Positions 24,801 through 33,049 of a stretch of DNA of 64,000 nucleotides are shown here, piece after piece (the first letter of the stretch is position 1; each line of letters opens with the position of its first letter). Position numbers and translations under genes: made by a program. The DNA is from Anisus vortex (lineage: Eukaryota > Mollusca > Gastropoda > Planorbidae). Below the pieces are notes generated by a model, which worked only from the letters and a program-made list of their open reading frames with translations, made no database searches and had not been told where the DNA came from. The stretch is from positions 41,438,226 through 41,502,225 of the forward strand of contig OX421497.1 in NCBI GenBank assembly GCA_949126835.1, written 5' to 3'.

Positions 24801-27725
24801 AGTTGCTTATAAACAGTGTTTTTGTATATTCAGGTATATACTACAGCTTGACGTTCATGTGGGCTGTCATGTCTCTGATGGGCTCAGCTTTTGTTCTCAA
24901 CCTGCACAACAGGGGCCCTAGGAGAGGGAAGGTACCTGAAATTGTTAGATGGGTAAGTGGCCTCCCTTTCTCTCTCTCTCTCTCTCTCTTTATCTCTCTT
25001 ATCCCTGTGGCTTAGTGTATCTTTATTTTTCTCTCAATCACTCTATCTCTCTCTATAAATCTTTATTTATCACTCTCTTTCTCTCAATCTCTCTCTCTCT
25101 CTCTCTCCCTATCTCTCACGGTCTATCTCTCTTACTCTCTCTCTATTTTTTTTTATTTTTCTATCTAATTATATCTGTCTGTCTGTCTCTCGCTCTATTT
25201 CTGTATTTCTCTATCTCTTTTTCTCTATCTCCCTGTTCTAGCAAAGACCGTGTCTTTTGTTTAGAGCTGATGATCTTTAACAAATAGTGTTTAAACACTG
25301 AAATTCAACTCATAATTTAAATCATTTGTATGCAATAAGTAGCAAATGTTTTTAAACCATTTAAGCACAGGACGCAGTGGAGGAACTAGGTAAAATGGCT
25401 CCAGGGATAGGTTTGGTCGAAATAGTTAGAAATATGACTTTGTATGTATGCATTACTAGGCCTACTTGATCTATCATATGTAGCTAGGCCTACTCTAGTA
25501 ATCTAACATATATAGCTAGGCCTACTCTAGTAATCTAACATATATAGCTAGGCCTACTATAGTAATCTAACATATATAGCTAGGCCTACTCTAGTAATCT
25601 AACATATATAGCTAGGCCTACTATAGTAATCTAACATATATAGCTAGGCCTACTATAGTAATCTAACATATGTAGCTAGGCCTACTATAGTAATCTAACA
25701 TATGTAGCTAGGCCTACTATAGTAATCTAACATATGTAGCTAGGCCTACTATAGTAATCTAACATATGTAGCTAGGCCTACTATAGTAATCTAACATATG
25801 TAGCTAGGCCTACTATAGTAATCTAACATATGTAGCTAGGCCTACTATAGTAATCTAACATATGTAGCTAGGCCTACTCTAGTAATCTAACATATGTAGC
25901 TAGGCCTACTATAGTAATCTAACACATGTAGCTAGGCCTACTATAGTAATCTAACATATGTAGCTAGGCCTACTATAGTAATCTAACATATGTAGCTAGG
26001 CCTACTATAGTAATCTAACATATGTAGCTAGGCCTACTATAGTAATCTAACATATGTAGCTAGGCCTACTATAGTAATCTAACATATGTAGCTAGGCCTA
26101 CTCTAGTAATCTAACATATGTAGCTAGGCCTACTCTAGTAATCTAACATATGTAGCTAGGCCTACTATAGTAATCTAACATATGTAGCTAGGCCTACTAT
26201 AGTAATCTAACATGTGTAGCGATTACAAAAGAGGTAAGTTAACGCCTTCCACCCCTTCAGTTGACCCCCCCCCCCATTTCTGTACCCATGGGCCCCAAAG
26301 ACTGGCGAATTGTGTTAACAATTTATTACAATTGATATGATCACCTTAAGATTACACCGGCTGGCGAACGCATGGGGGACAGCTCTAACATGCTTTGATA
26401 TCTTGAAGCCATTTAGGAAAATATCCATCAATCAAATAAATGTTCAATCATGTGTTCAGATATTTCTACGGAGTCTGAAGCGACTGGTGTGCCTTGGCAA
26501 CGACAGTTATTACCCCCTGAACGACCTTGACACCATCAGCATGCGCGGGCTGGACAAGGCACTGGCCTCCCAGGAGCGTCAGCAGGCTAACTCGGACATT
26601 AGGGGACTGAACTCGTCCAAGGCGGAGCGGGACATCGAAGAAGTCTGCCGCAACGTCAGTATACTGAGTGCCAAAATCGCTCTCCAGGTAGGTCTCCGTC
26701 AATCACGGGTGAGAAAGTGAGTTTGGAGAATGGCGTCTAAATTTTGAGATACATGGTCAATGTGTTTGTAGTTTGTAGATGTGGCTGCGATAAAGTTAAT
26801 GATTTATTTGCATTAAAATAATTAGTCCACTAAAATTTACTTCACATTTCATTTCAGACACGCATTCTAATCACAATTACAGTATGTATACACGGCCGAA
26901 CGGTTTAGGGCTTACCGCAGTCCAAGCGGAGTTAACAAGGCGGACCGTTGCCCCGCAACTAATTCTTAGAGTCACATTTTCTGAATTCCGTCCTTTTTCC
27001 TTTATTATCAGTTAATATCATCAAGTTTAATAGTATAGATCAAAAGTCGGCACTGACATTTTAATAATAGTGTGCAAACAGCCTGAAAGTCAGCCTGCTC
27101 TTTTCTCGACAAGTCTAGCAGGCGTGCTGTTGGTCGCAGACTCTTGGAATAAGCTTAGATTAGTTAACATCTAACCCGAAAGCCTGGGATTAGCGTTCCT
27201 AGACAAGCCAACTACAGCTTGCCATTAAAGTTCAAACGGCATGAAAATCCCAAAAAGCAGGACCATTCAGAATCAGTGAGTGACTGGGCAATAGCGACTG
27301 CAACCCAAAACGTGAATCTGCTCCATTATGTGGATTAAACGGCCATCCGTGCTAGATTTTTTTTTTCAAAGAAAACACTTGCTTTGTTTTGCTACCCAAC
27401 TTTTCTTTCTTTGTGTTTACTTGCAATTTTCGTATAATCTATCGCTCCTTAAAACTAGTTAGCAAGCTTATAATAAATCAAGCAATCTTGACTAGTTATT
27501 CTATTTCTATATTATAGATTTAGTCTATATACTATATCAATAATGTTAAGTAATACAGTGATTCATACATAAATCTATGTTCCCTTTTTATTTTTCTCTG
27601 TTCCCCAGGATTCCCGCCAAGAAGTGCTGAGCGAGTGGCGCCAGGTGGCGCTTGTAGTCGACAGGGTTTTGTTCTTCTTGTTTTTCTTAGTGTTTCTCAT
27701 GTGCAGCGTGATTCTGTTGGCATAG
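272..27725 (+). CDS. Nicotinic acetylcholine receptor-like alpha-type subunit (nine exons, 5' end missing)
   Basis: Joining 272-435, 3353-3507, 11395-11527, 17840-17976, 19840-20027, 20701-20787, 24834-24952, 26460-26687 and 27609-27725 gives 1328 nt, open throughout, about 442 residues (numbered here from the split first codon) and a TAG stop. The product is a subunit of a pentameric plasma-membrane ligand-gated channel. Visible are the N-terminal helix and beta1, loop D Trp72, loop A W98-T-P-D...Y105, a Cys-loop C139 to C153 with 13 residues between and an F-P-F-D motif, vicinal C207-C208 followed by E-P-Y-P in loop C, M1 about 228-249, M2 about 257-278, M3 about 291-313, a short M3-M4 loop, and M4 about 419-441. 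Glu255 (-1') and Leu265 (9') match cation-selective nAChRs. NAS (80) and NIT (168) are possible glycosylation sites. Loop B has Tyr160 where Trp is usual, and loop C has His205 where Tyr is usual, so the ligand is uncertain. Family assignment is firm; the exact subunit is not. Confidence 0.95.
436..3248 (+). other. Receptor intron 1, simple repeats only
   Basis: The intron opens with a GA-rich tract (about 449-560). It also carries CT tracts (about 1783-1838 and 2286-2364) and homopolymer A runs near 2450-2535. I see no exon or recognisable mobile element in the rest. Confidence 0.6.
3249..3352 (+). repeat. 26-bp tandem repeat x4 ending at a splice acceptor
   Basis: Four 26-bp copies (3249-3274, 3275-3300, 3301-3326, 3327-3352) each begin CCAATRGC and end TTCTATTCA plus one base. 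The first three end in CAA and the last in CAG, which is the acceptor of the next receptor exon. The pyrimidine tract of this acceptor is therefore part of the repeat. Confidence 0.9.
3353..3507 (+). CDS. nAChR-like subunit, exon B: loops D and A
   Basis: It has a ttctattcag acceptor and a gtaagc donor, starts in phase 0 and leaves two bases (AG). It encodes residues 56-106, with loop D (A-W72-H-D, the usual aromatic box Trp) and loop A (W98-T-P-D-M-V-P-Y105). An N-A-S sequon is at residue 80. All conserved positions expected in this stretch are present. Confidence 0.93.
3881..6678. repeat. Three near-identical direct copies of a ~930-bp block
   Basis: Blocks start at 3881, 4810 and 5743, each with GGCAACTTCCTTACATTGG. 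They differ by only a few substitutions and by the length of an internal G homopolymer (near 4047, 4976 and 5910). The third copy diverges just after 6678. A short open frame of 115 codons occurs in the block but shows no resemblance to a known protein. This looks like a recent tandem duplication inside receptor intron 2. Confidence 0.92.
7500..7745 (+). pseudogene. LINE relic: C-terminal zinc-finger tail of a reverse transcriptase ORF
   Basis: Two + frames together show the tail typical of many invertebrate non-LTR retrotransposon ORFs. Residues like S-W-E-D-M-A-Q fall in one frame near 7555. The pattern C-x2-C followed by R-F-G-L-F-S-H-S-R-A-C falls in another frame near 7660-7730. The frame change and the missing upstream RT domain mark it as a 5'-truncated, decayed fragment. 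It lies in receptor intron 2. Confidence 0.7.
8184..8402 (+). mobile_element. tRNA-derived SINE, family 1, copy 1
   Basis: The 5' end is tRNA-like (GGTGGCCGAG...) with a B-box-like GGTTCTAATCC near 8232. A conserved body follows (AGCTCTGATGGGTAT, then AGTAAGGTAAAGGC) and ends near AAACTGGTGAACGCTGC. Further copies of the same family are at 34200 (partial), 37214, 52579 and 54881. Confidence 0.75.
9005..9590. repeat. Long CT-rich simple-sequence tract
   Basis: The + strand is almost pure pyrimidine, with (CTCTTT)n and (TC)n runs. Reading frames here encode only Ser/Leu/Phe low-complexity sequence and are not genes. A second tract follows at 10061-10152. Confidence 0.85.
9610..10030. mobile_element. 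MITE with CGTATATACTCGCGTATAAG terminal inverted repeats, copy 1
   Basis: The left end carries CGTATATACTCGCGTATAAG and the right end carries its complement (CTTATACGCGAGTATATACG). About 420 bp separate the ends. The body is nearly identical to the copy at 55252-55682. It has no coding capacity, so it is non-autonomous. Confidence 0.85.
10153..11394 (+). other. Rest of receptor intron 2, nothing recognised
   Basis: This is AT-rich sequence with no recognisable exon, RNA or mobile element. Short open frames such as that from 10216 show no family features. Stretches between the listed repeats in 6680-9005 look the same. Confidence 0.5.
11395..11527 (+). CDS. nAChR-like subunit, exon C: first half of the Cys-loop
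   Basis: It follows a ccttcag acceptor and ends at gtaagc. The first T completes AG|T (Ser107) and the exon ends in phase 0. It encodes residues 108-151, including G-H-V-S-W-I-P-T and the Cys-loop start C139 with F-P-F-D. The second Cys is supplied by the next exon, which confirms the join. Confidence 0.93.
11770..12613. repeat. 34-bp minisatellite block
   Basis: About 25 nearly perfect copies of a 34-bp unit containing CAACATAGAGATATTACTCA, starting about 240 bp after the donor of exon C. The unit length is not a multiple of three, so no long frame survives. It merges into the 36-bp variant downstream. Confidence 0.97.
12614..15491. repeat. 36-bp minisatellite blocks with multi-frame open reading
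   Basis: About 80 copies in total, mainly a 36-bp unit that differs from the 34-bp unit by GGTC changing to GAAGTC, with short 34-bp interludes near 13875-13940 and 15340-15400. Because 36 is divisible by three and the unit lacks stops, open frames of 370-480 codons run on both strands (one encodes repeats of HRDITPPYSEVQ). Most unit variants change amino acids (H/Q, D/H, S/G, P/T), and there is no splice or start evidence, so I read it as non-coding satellite in receptor intron 3. Confidence 0.93.
15541..15682 (-). mobile_element. tRNA-derived SINE, family 2, copy 1
   Basis: On the minus strand it reads GTCAACCGACACATCGCGGG, then a B-box-like GGTTCTATCCC, then a body ending TAATCTTCTAACTAGAAGG. 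A second copy of the same family lies on the plus strand at 20261-20418. Confidence 0.7.
15776..15892. repeat. (TA)n microsatellite
   Basis: There is an uninterrupted (AT)n run of about 65 bp within a wider TA-rich stretch. No other signal is visible. Confidence 0.9.
16590..16760 (+). mobile_element. Probable short interspersed repeat beginning (ATA)n-TGG
   Basis: The segment starts with AATAATAATAATGGAAATTT and continues GTATAGCGCGTCTATTCATG, a pattern I recognise from dispersed repeats of many aquatic invertebrates. There is only one copy in the window, so its boundaries are uncertain. The rest of intron 3 (15900-17839) is AT-rich with nothing else identified. Confidence 0.45.
17840..17976 (+). 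CDS. nAChR-like subunit, exon D: Cys-loop end, loop B
   Basis: It follows a ctctgcag acceptor and ends at gtgcgg. It starts in phase 0 and leaves two bases (AG). It encodes residues 152-196 with C153 closing the Cys-loop, then F-A-S-Y160-V-Y-H-G where family members usually have F-G-S-W-T-Y-D-G. The Trp to Tyr change in loop B is a real sequence feature. An N-I-T sequon (168) and F-D-V-S-E-Y follow. Confidence 0.92.
18235..18399. repeat. 42-bp tandem repeat, 3-4 copies
   Basis: Copies of a 42-bp unit containing ATGTGTAGCGTTGAATTTAT and CACCCGGGAAACAG. The last copies are degenerate. It lies in receptor intron 4. Confidence 0.85.
18525..18850. repeat. Degenerate ~28-40-bp T-rich tandem repeat
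   Basis: Roughly ten imperfect repetitions of a motif such as TTTTTACTGCTACATTTTTG followed by GCTTG. Open frames here encode only Phe/Leu/Cys low-complexity sequence. The rest of intron 4 (18850-19839) has nothing I recognise apart from a C homopolymer near 19020. Confidence 0.75.
19840..20027 (+). CDS. nAChR-like subunit, exon E: loop C and M1
   Basis: It follows a tccccag acceptor; the first T completes AG|T (Ser197). It ends with one base (G) before gtcagt. It encodes K-H205-A-C207-C208-H-E-P-Y212-P-N, the vicinal cysteine pair that defines alpha-type subunits, then M1 and the start of M2 (E255-R-L-T-I). The Tyr normally two residues before the Cys pair is His. Glu255 at -1' indicates cation selectivity. 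Confidence 0.94.
20180..20250 (+). mobile_element. Fragment of a GGGG(A/C)CGTCCAT MITE
   Basis: It begins AGGGGCCGTCCATAATTGTC and resembles the ends of the elements at 29759 and 32313. Only one end is seen. Confidence 0.5.
20261..20418 (+). mobile_element. tRNA-derived SINE, family 2, copy 2
   Basis: It contains CTGTCAACCGACACATCGCG, GGTTCTATCCC and TAATCTTCTACCCAGAAGG, matching the minus-strand copy at 15541-15682. The A-box region (GGCTGGCCCTGCGGTTAGTT) is at its start. Confidence 0.72.
20701..20787 (+). CDS. nAChR-like subunit, exon F: pore helix M2
   Basis: It follows a aatcacag acceptor and ends at gtgagt. Two bases complete Gly260 and one base is left over. It encodes M2 from 5' to beyond 20': S-T-V-V-L265-A-L-T-F, then Asp276 at 20' and V-I-P. 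Leu265 is the 9' gate leucine. Using the alternative GT two bases earlier would break the frame with the next exon, so 20787 is preferred. Confidence 0.93.
21254..23642. mobile_element. DNA element with GGGTAGACTG terminal inverted repeats, carrying a nested hAT element
   Basis: The left end GGGTAGACTG (21254-21263) is complemented by CAGTCTACCC (23633-23642). Both are flanked by TA, fitting a TA target duplication. Related inner motifs appear on both sides (GGGGCAACTTACCCC near 21436, GGGGCATCTTGCCCC near 23233). Removing the hAT element leaves about 1.25 kb with no long frame, so it is non-autonomous. It lies in receptor intron 6. Confidence 0.65.
21988..23119. mobile_element. Non-autonomous hAT-type element with 8-bp target duplication
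   Basis: The ends are CATAGGTTCTCAAC and GTTGAGAACCTATG, a perfect 14-bp inverted repeat with the hAT-like GGTTCTCAAC core. The flanks are TTCTAAAC on both sides (21980-21987 and 23120-23127), an exact 8-bp target site duplication as expected for hAT transposases. The ends are rich in GGGGGCG runs. No transposase frame is present in the 1132 bp. Confidence 0.9.
23703..24205. mobile_element. Dispersed repeat with GCCCGGCGTTGCCCGGG start and internal tRNA-like segment
   Basis: It starts CATTGCCCGGCGTTGCCCGG and ends in a (TA)n stretch near 24190. On the minus strand, 24012-24070 reads GATAGCTCAGTGGTTAACG, an A-box-like tRNA start. The B-box is degenerate, so this is tRNA-derived repeat rather than a functional tRNA gene. 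The class and exact ends are uncertain. Confidence 0.45.
24834..24952 (+). CDS. nAChR-like subunit, exon G: M3
   Basis: It follows a tatattcag acceptor and ends at gtaagt in phase 0. T plus GT gives Cys289. It encodes I-Y-Y-S-L-T-F-M-W and the M3 helix, ending in the motif L-H-N-R-G-P-R-R-G-K-V-P, comparable to the H-H-x-x-P motif after M3 in nAChRs. A CT-rich tract (24965-25240) starts right after the donor. Confidence 0.93.
24965..25240. repeat. CT-rich simple-sequence tract in receptor intron 7
   Basis: (TC)n runs with TAT and GTCT interruptions. It is low-complexity with no coding features. Confidence 0.85.
25455..26218. repeat. 32-bp minisatellite, about 24 copies
   Basis: Very homogeneous 32-bp units, for example TAGCTAGGCCTACTATAGTA followed by ATCTAACATATG. 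Variation is limited to a few positions (CTATAG/CTCTAG, ATATA/ATATG). It lies in receptor intron 7, about 240 bp before the next exon. Confidence 0.96.
26460..26687 (+). CDS. nAChR-like subunit, exon H: M3-M4 cytoplasmic loop
   Basis: It has a tgttcag acceptor and gtaggt donor, and is phase 0 at both ends (76 codons). It encodes residues 329-404, starting I-F-L-R-S-L-K-R and ending in the amphipathic helix before M4 (V-S-I-L-S-A-K-I-A-L-Q). The intracellular loop is short for an nAChR. No Cys-loop or channel positions are missing. Confidence 0.93.
26688..27608 (+). other. Receptor intron 8, little recognised
   Basis: A weak tRNA-like stretch (GGCCGAACGGTTTAGGGC, near 26894) may be an old SINE. 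Nothing else is supported. Confidence 0.4.
27609..27725 (+). CDS. nAChR-like subunit, last exon: M4 and stop
   Basis: It follows a ttccccag acceptor, starts in phase 0 and ends at TAG (27723-27725). It encodes E-W-R-Q-V-A-L-V-V-D-R then the hydrophobic M4 helix, with almost no extracellular tail. The W-x-x-V-A-x-V-x-D-R pattern before M4 is the family signature. AATAAA at 28690-28695 is a possible but unproven polyadenylation signal. Confidence 0.94.
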   Translation, partial: DSRQEVLSEWRQVALVVDRVLFFLFFLVFLMCSVILLA

Positions 27726-28312
27726 GTCAGTGTCTTTGTAACCTTGGCAGAAACCATAGCCTAGATATCTATGGAGAAACAATGAAAATGGCGTGCTCGT
27801 GTTCTCCAATATTACCATGGTGATAAACTCAAACCCACCTCTAGTGTCTATGTGTTTTTATTTTACTTTAATTACACTCGCGTTTCACAAAAAACGTCGA
27901 AGATTTACGGGAAATCAATTAGCCCTACATTTACGGATATTCCCAAAGAAAATGTTTTGTTTTTTTTAAACATTTAAAACATTATAATCCGTTTTGTTGA
28001 TATTTGATTTTTCATACATGACCGTCACTGTTTAAAATATATTGTGCTGTTCGTTATATTGAGCTATAAGTTGACTTTATTGCTTATAACCATGCATTCA
28101 TACAGGAAAGGTTTGTATTAGGAAATGATGAACGTTTTTGTATTATTGAAAACTAAAGCTGGGAATTGTTTTCTAACTCATCGTTTAATGTTAATTGATA
28201 GAGAAATAATTCATAATTTAATTGTACATTTTTTTTTAATCTATGTGATTGTTGGTTGAACGTTAAACCAGATGACAACTTTCATGTGTTCTCTCTTCGA
28301 ACTACTACACCT

Positions 28313-28672
28313 TCTCTATCTCTTTCTCTCTTTCTCCCTCTTTTGTCCCGCGTTTCTCTCTCTATGCCAATCACTATCTATCTATCTATCTATCTATTAG
28401 TCAATGAATCCATCCATCCATATATCTGTTTGTGTTATATGTTAGTTTTTAAGTCAATTTATAACATATGACTTATACATATGTCTGTTTTCTATCTAAA
28501 TTTCTATTTATCTCATTAACCAAGCAACTCCCCAATCATCACTCTTTCTCTCTCATTCCCCCTACTCTCTATCTTTATCTTTCGCTTCTCTCTCTCTCTC
28601 TCTTCTCTCTCTCTCTTCTCTCTATCTCTCTCTCTCTCGCCCCCCTCTCTCACCCCCCCCCTCTCTATCATT
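28313..28672. repeat. CT-rich simple-sequence tracts
   Basis: (CT)n and (TATC)n runs. They lie downstream of the receptor stop and have no coding features. Confidence 0.8.
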
Positions 28673-29024
28673 TTATATAAATAGTAAACAATAAACAAAT
28701 ATCCGTGTAATAGTCCCAAAACAATCATTGAAATAGTCGAAATATCTGTAAAGCTAGAACTTTATGGCTGGAATATCTGTAAAGCTATAACTTTAAGGCC
28801 ATTTGTCATGATAAGCAAGAATATGCTGCAAAATTTGTAGGTCTAAATTAATTTCTTAATTACCTTATCATTCTTTCGGCAGATGATAAATAGGCCTATC
28901 TCCCCCATTCGAATTCTCGTACACAGTTACACGAAAACACATTCACAATAAAAAAGATTGTCTCTAGGCCCTGCTGTACATAATTGTGTATTTGGTTTCA
29001 TTAAATGTGTACATAATGACCAAT

Positions 29025-29113
29025 CCCAGTGGGCACATCACGTCGTATCGACGGGGCAAAAACGTGTTTTTCACGTATTTTCTTCGCCGATACGACGTAT
29101 TGTGCCCGCTGGG
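29025..29113. mobile_element. 89-bp near-palindromic MITE
   Basis: CCCAGTGGGCACATCACGTC at the left is mirrored by GACGTATTGTGCCCGCTGGG at the right. Only a short loop separates the arms. Such tiny palindromic elements are common in aquatic animal genomes. Confidence 0.75.
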
Positions 29114-29431
29114 TTTATAGTAGACTAAACATGTCTTTTTTTTTTAAATGTTAACTTATTATTTTCTACAATCGTTTATTACCGATAGTTAACATTTTGC
29201 TTTTGTGGTTTGTAAGTTTAATTCAAAAGATACGAAAATGTTTAGCAACATTGATATGTAAATATTTCCATTTTTCTGTATAAAAATATCATATTTTCAT
29301 ATTTATTTGTTGGATCTGCCAGGTAGAGTACTGAGAATTCAGCGAGCCCGAGCTTATAGGCCTACATTTTCTAGTTTCCTAGGGCTTTGGTAATATAGTT
29401 AGCTGTCAATAGTTGTAAAAAAGTCTTCTGA

Positions 29432-29607
29432 GTCGCGCGAGTAAATTAATGGTAACAACTATATGCCTCGCGCGAGTAAATTAATGGTAACAACTATATG
29501 CCTCGCGCGAGTAAATTAATGGTCACAACTATATGCCTCGCTCGAGTAAATTAATGGTAACAACTATATGCCTCGCGCGAGTAAATTAACGGTAACAACT
29601 ATATGCC
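29432..29607. repeat. 35-bp tandem repeat, 5 copies
   Basis: Five near-identical units containing CTCGCGCGAGTAAATTAATG. Each unit holds the small palindrome CTCGCGCGAG. Confidence 0.93.
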
Positions 29608-29758
29608 TTTGCATAACTTAGAGTTAAAGGGTCTAGACCAGCTTAAACAGACGTTCTTTAGAATTTCAATTTCTTATACAACGTATACAGCATACTTTTT
29701 GATTTGTTTAATGGTTCAAAACAGAACTGTTCAACTATTTCTTCATACGTAAACAATT

Positions 29759-32313
29759 AGGGGACGTCCATTAATTACGTCAACAAAATAGGGGGGAGGG
29801 GGGGTCTGAAAAAGTTTGACAATTGTTGACATGGGGGAGGGGGGGAGGTCAAGAAAAGTTGACGTCAACAATGTTACTTTTTATGAAATAAATAATGTTA
29901 CAAATTTATTACAAAATTCTACATGTGTCCTGTTCAACTTACATAGATAACAATGTAAAAACATAGTTTTACGTTAATACAAATATATCAATTATGGAAA
30001 CTAAAGTTGACAGGTACTTTTAGTGTTCATTTTGTTAATTTGTAGATCTATGTATGGGTGGAATATAATGCAATCGTTAGCAAGGCAGTGTGACCGACCA
30101 AAATTGTAGAAAACCTCACCTTCGCTGTCTAGCATAGGGTTGCCAGACACATGGGTATCAAAAGGAGGACATTGTGTTTCAATTGGATAGTTTTCAATCA
30201 ATCAATGTAATTTTATTACAAGAGCTGCCATTAAGTTTAAGTGTGTATTGGTAAACTGAGCAAGAAACAGTTTTGTAAAAAATAACATATAAATTCACTG
30301 TAGGCTGATGGGCAGCTTACATTTGGTTGGGCAACTTTAAAGCGCATGCAAGAGTCTTTTAAAAAAGACAATTCTTTTCTTGCACAAATGATCACCTGTT
30401 TATTAATTATATTCTTAACTTGTTAATACTATTTTTAAATATGTATTTGTCTTTATGCATACAAATTATAAATTATAACAAAAGTTGGACATTTTTAAGG
30501 TTTTGTTCTTTGCCTGCCGGACGGAGGACAAGAATATAAAAAGAAGGACATGTCCTCCTTTTGCCGGACGTCTGGCAACCCTAGTCTAGCGAGACATGGT
30601 GGCTGGAATAACAAAGGAACATAAACACACCAACAAACTGTCTGCCAGAGCCTTCACAAGCCTATGTGGCGCCCCAGGGCAAACGTTTCAGCGATGCCCA
30701 CTTGCATACTGTAACTGCTTTGTTTAGTGCTATATTTAGACACTTAGACTATATTTGCCGCCCCCTAAAAGTGTCGCCACAGGGCATATGCCCCCCTTCA
30801 CCTCCCCCCCCCACCCCCTCAAACCCTTTGTGGGGGAACTGCTGTCTGCAGAGTACTTTCAGAAACCCAATGTTTTGCCGCTCAGTACATTTAAATTAGG
30901 CACCAGAGACTGCAATGGCATTCGTTATGTAAGCCATGTAAGCGATGGCTGGGATTGGCAATAGAACCAGTGGCGTATTTAAGCATCTTCCACACAAAAG
31001 GGGCCCCCACACATCCCAAAATCATTTTTGTTTAGTGACATCCCCATTTTTTCGTTTAAAATGTAAAATAACATTCATTTATTCCCCTACAATTTTAAGC
31101 GCTCCAGTCCAACCAAGCTAAGCGCAAGATAAAAAGTATTTATGATTTTACAGAATGTAACATGAATTAACGGCATATTTCTGAAATAGGCCTATGTGGA
31201 AGGCAGGGACGAGGCCATGAGGGGCCCCCACATAAATTTGGGAACAAGGCCCAAACAATCCTAAATATGGCCCTGAATAGAACTAAAAACAACAATAGGC
31301 CCTCTCTGAGACTATAAGTAATGTTTGCAAAGCATTGAATGAAGTGTTTTGTGTGAATCTCCAACATGGTTATTTTAAAATATTTTCTTCGGGAAAAATT
31401 ATTCGTAGCCCACCACATGAAGTACGAAATATTTAGCCTACCTCATTTCCTTTTAACATCCCTAATTCTGACATACAGACTAATTTATTTTTGCTGACTA
31501 CGATGTAATAGGTGAAACGTTAGAATTATTTCGATTAGGATACATAGATCTATTTAGTAATTTTTATGTTTTAATTTCTAATTTTCTGGAAAAATTGTAT
31601 GAGATAAAAATATATTATAATATAATATTACAATATATTAGTATCAGTGGCGTTGCCAGTATTGCAATGTGTGGGTGGCAACTAGTGCAAGGTAGGAGAG
31701 TTAGGGGACAGGGAAGGTAACTACCGTGTGTATAATAATGTGTGTATGTGTGTGGACAATAATGCAAGAAGGAATAGTGAACATATTGTTAAAATAGAAG
31801 GCTAAATTAACAACTGGTGACAATTTCCCCATAAAGTATTTAACAATTAGTTAACATTGTACCAAAAGAACATTAGTAAAACCTAAAATAAGAAAAGATT
31901 TAATATTTCTATGAAAAAACAATAATAAACAAAATAGAAAGAAATATTGTTAAAATCCTCGGATTGGTAAAAAATGTGGGAGGGACGAGTGAGGGGGGGG
32001 GGGGGGGTAGGAACCATGTTACTCCCCGTTTATGGCTACGCCTATGAGAGTTATAGTAAATAAAAACAAGTTTTAAAATGTATTACAATTAATTATAGTA
32101 CCGGATATAGAAGTTTCCGTTTCGAATCTATGTTAAACATAAAAGCCAGCGTCTAAAATTGTGTTACTTGTTTTGAGGGGGGGGGGGGGGGGTAACACAT
32201 TGTTGACGTAATTATATAGGGGGGGTCTCTGAAAGTTTGACAGTTGTTGACAAGGGGGAGGGGGGAGGTAAAAATGCCAAAAAAATTGTTGACGTAATTA
32301 ATGGACGTCCCCT
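29759..32313. mobile_element. Two complementary half-MITEs bounding a 2.5-kb segment
   Basis: The left end AGGGGACGTCCATTAATTAC (29759) is the exact complement of the right end (to 32313). Each end is followed by a G-rich body containing GTTTGACARTTGTTGAC in the same orientation (29800-29870 and 32225-32265). The left copy lacks its right terminus and the right copy lacks its left terminus. It may be one element filled by later insertions, or two truncated copies. Confidence 0.55.
30131..30583. mobile_element. Non-autonomous element with AGGGTTGCCAGAC inverted ends
   Basis: The left end AGGGTTGCCAGAC (near 30136) and right end GTCTGGCAACCCT (near 30571) are inverted repeats. Both flanks contain TCTAGC, a partial target duplication. 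Inner motifs AGGAGGACAT and ATGTCCTCCT extend the inverted similarity. There is no coding capacity; it is hAT-like by its ends. Confidence 0.65.
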
Positions 32314-32550
32314 AATAGCTAATATAGGCCTATTTGTAATCTACTGATATTTATTACTTTTGTTAGGTAGATGTTTTTAGTATATCGCTGTTACGTAATG
32401 TTTACATACGAGGATACTTTTGCTCTAATGTAAAGTGTTTGTAATTTTACTACAATCGTTGCATAATAAATAGATTCATTACAGACCGAATAATACTGAA
32501 CAATTTACTCTTGCGCGTCAGGATGGGGAGGAAACCACAGAGCTATATCC

Positions 32551-33028
32551 ACTGAGCTCTAATATATGGAGTGCTCAAAGGAAGTAAATTGTAGGAGAAA
32601 ATGCGGACTTTTTAATATAGATAGGTGCACCGTAGACTGAACTATATATAAATTAGCGTCTAAATAATACATATATACTATTATATGCATTAAAATTACT
32701 TACTCAGTTAATATTTATAAGCGTATGTGGTATTCAAAGAATTATTCAGACAAATGATCAACCATTTCATCTTTTGACTTGACAAAGAAATGAATCCGGT
32801 ACTTATTAATGTTAACACAACTCTCTAGTATAAGAGAGTATATAGAGTCTATATAAAATAGTTCATTTTTATCAAATTACAATGACGCAATTACAAAAAG
32901 TTTTTAAATTTTAAGTAATTTTATGTATACATAGGTCAGTCTACAGTGCACCTATCTATATTAAAAAGTCCGCATTTTCTCCTACAATTTACTTCCTTTG
33001 AGCACTCCATATATTAGAGCTCAGTGGC
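32551..33028. repeat. Fold-back repeat with ~90-bp inverted arms
   Basis: The arm 32551-32640 is nearly the exact reverse complement of 32936-33028, both containing GGAGTGCTCAAAGGAAGTAA or its complement. About 295 bp of unrelated sequence lies between. The outer end of each arm resembles a tRNA-like start (TTAGAGCTCAGTGG), so this may be two head-to-head SINE copies. Confidence 0.85.
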
Positions 33029-33049
33029 TATATCTCAGTGGGAGGCAAC

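Noticed and set aside
31646..32047. Another hAT element starting CAGTGGCGTTGCCAG
   Set aside because: The presumed right end (ATGGCTACGCCTATGAG) matches poorly and no target duplication is visible.
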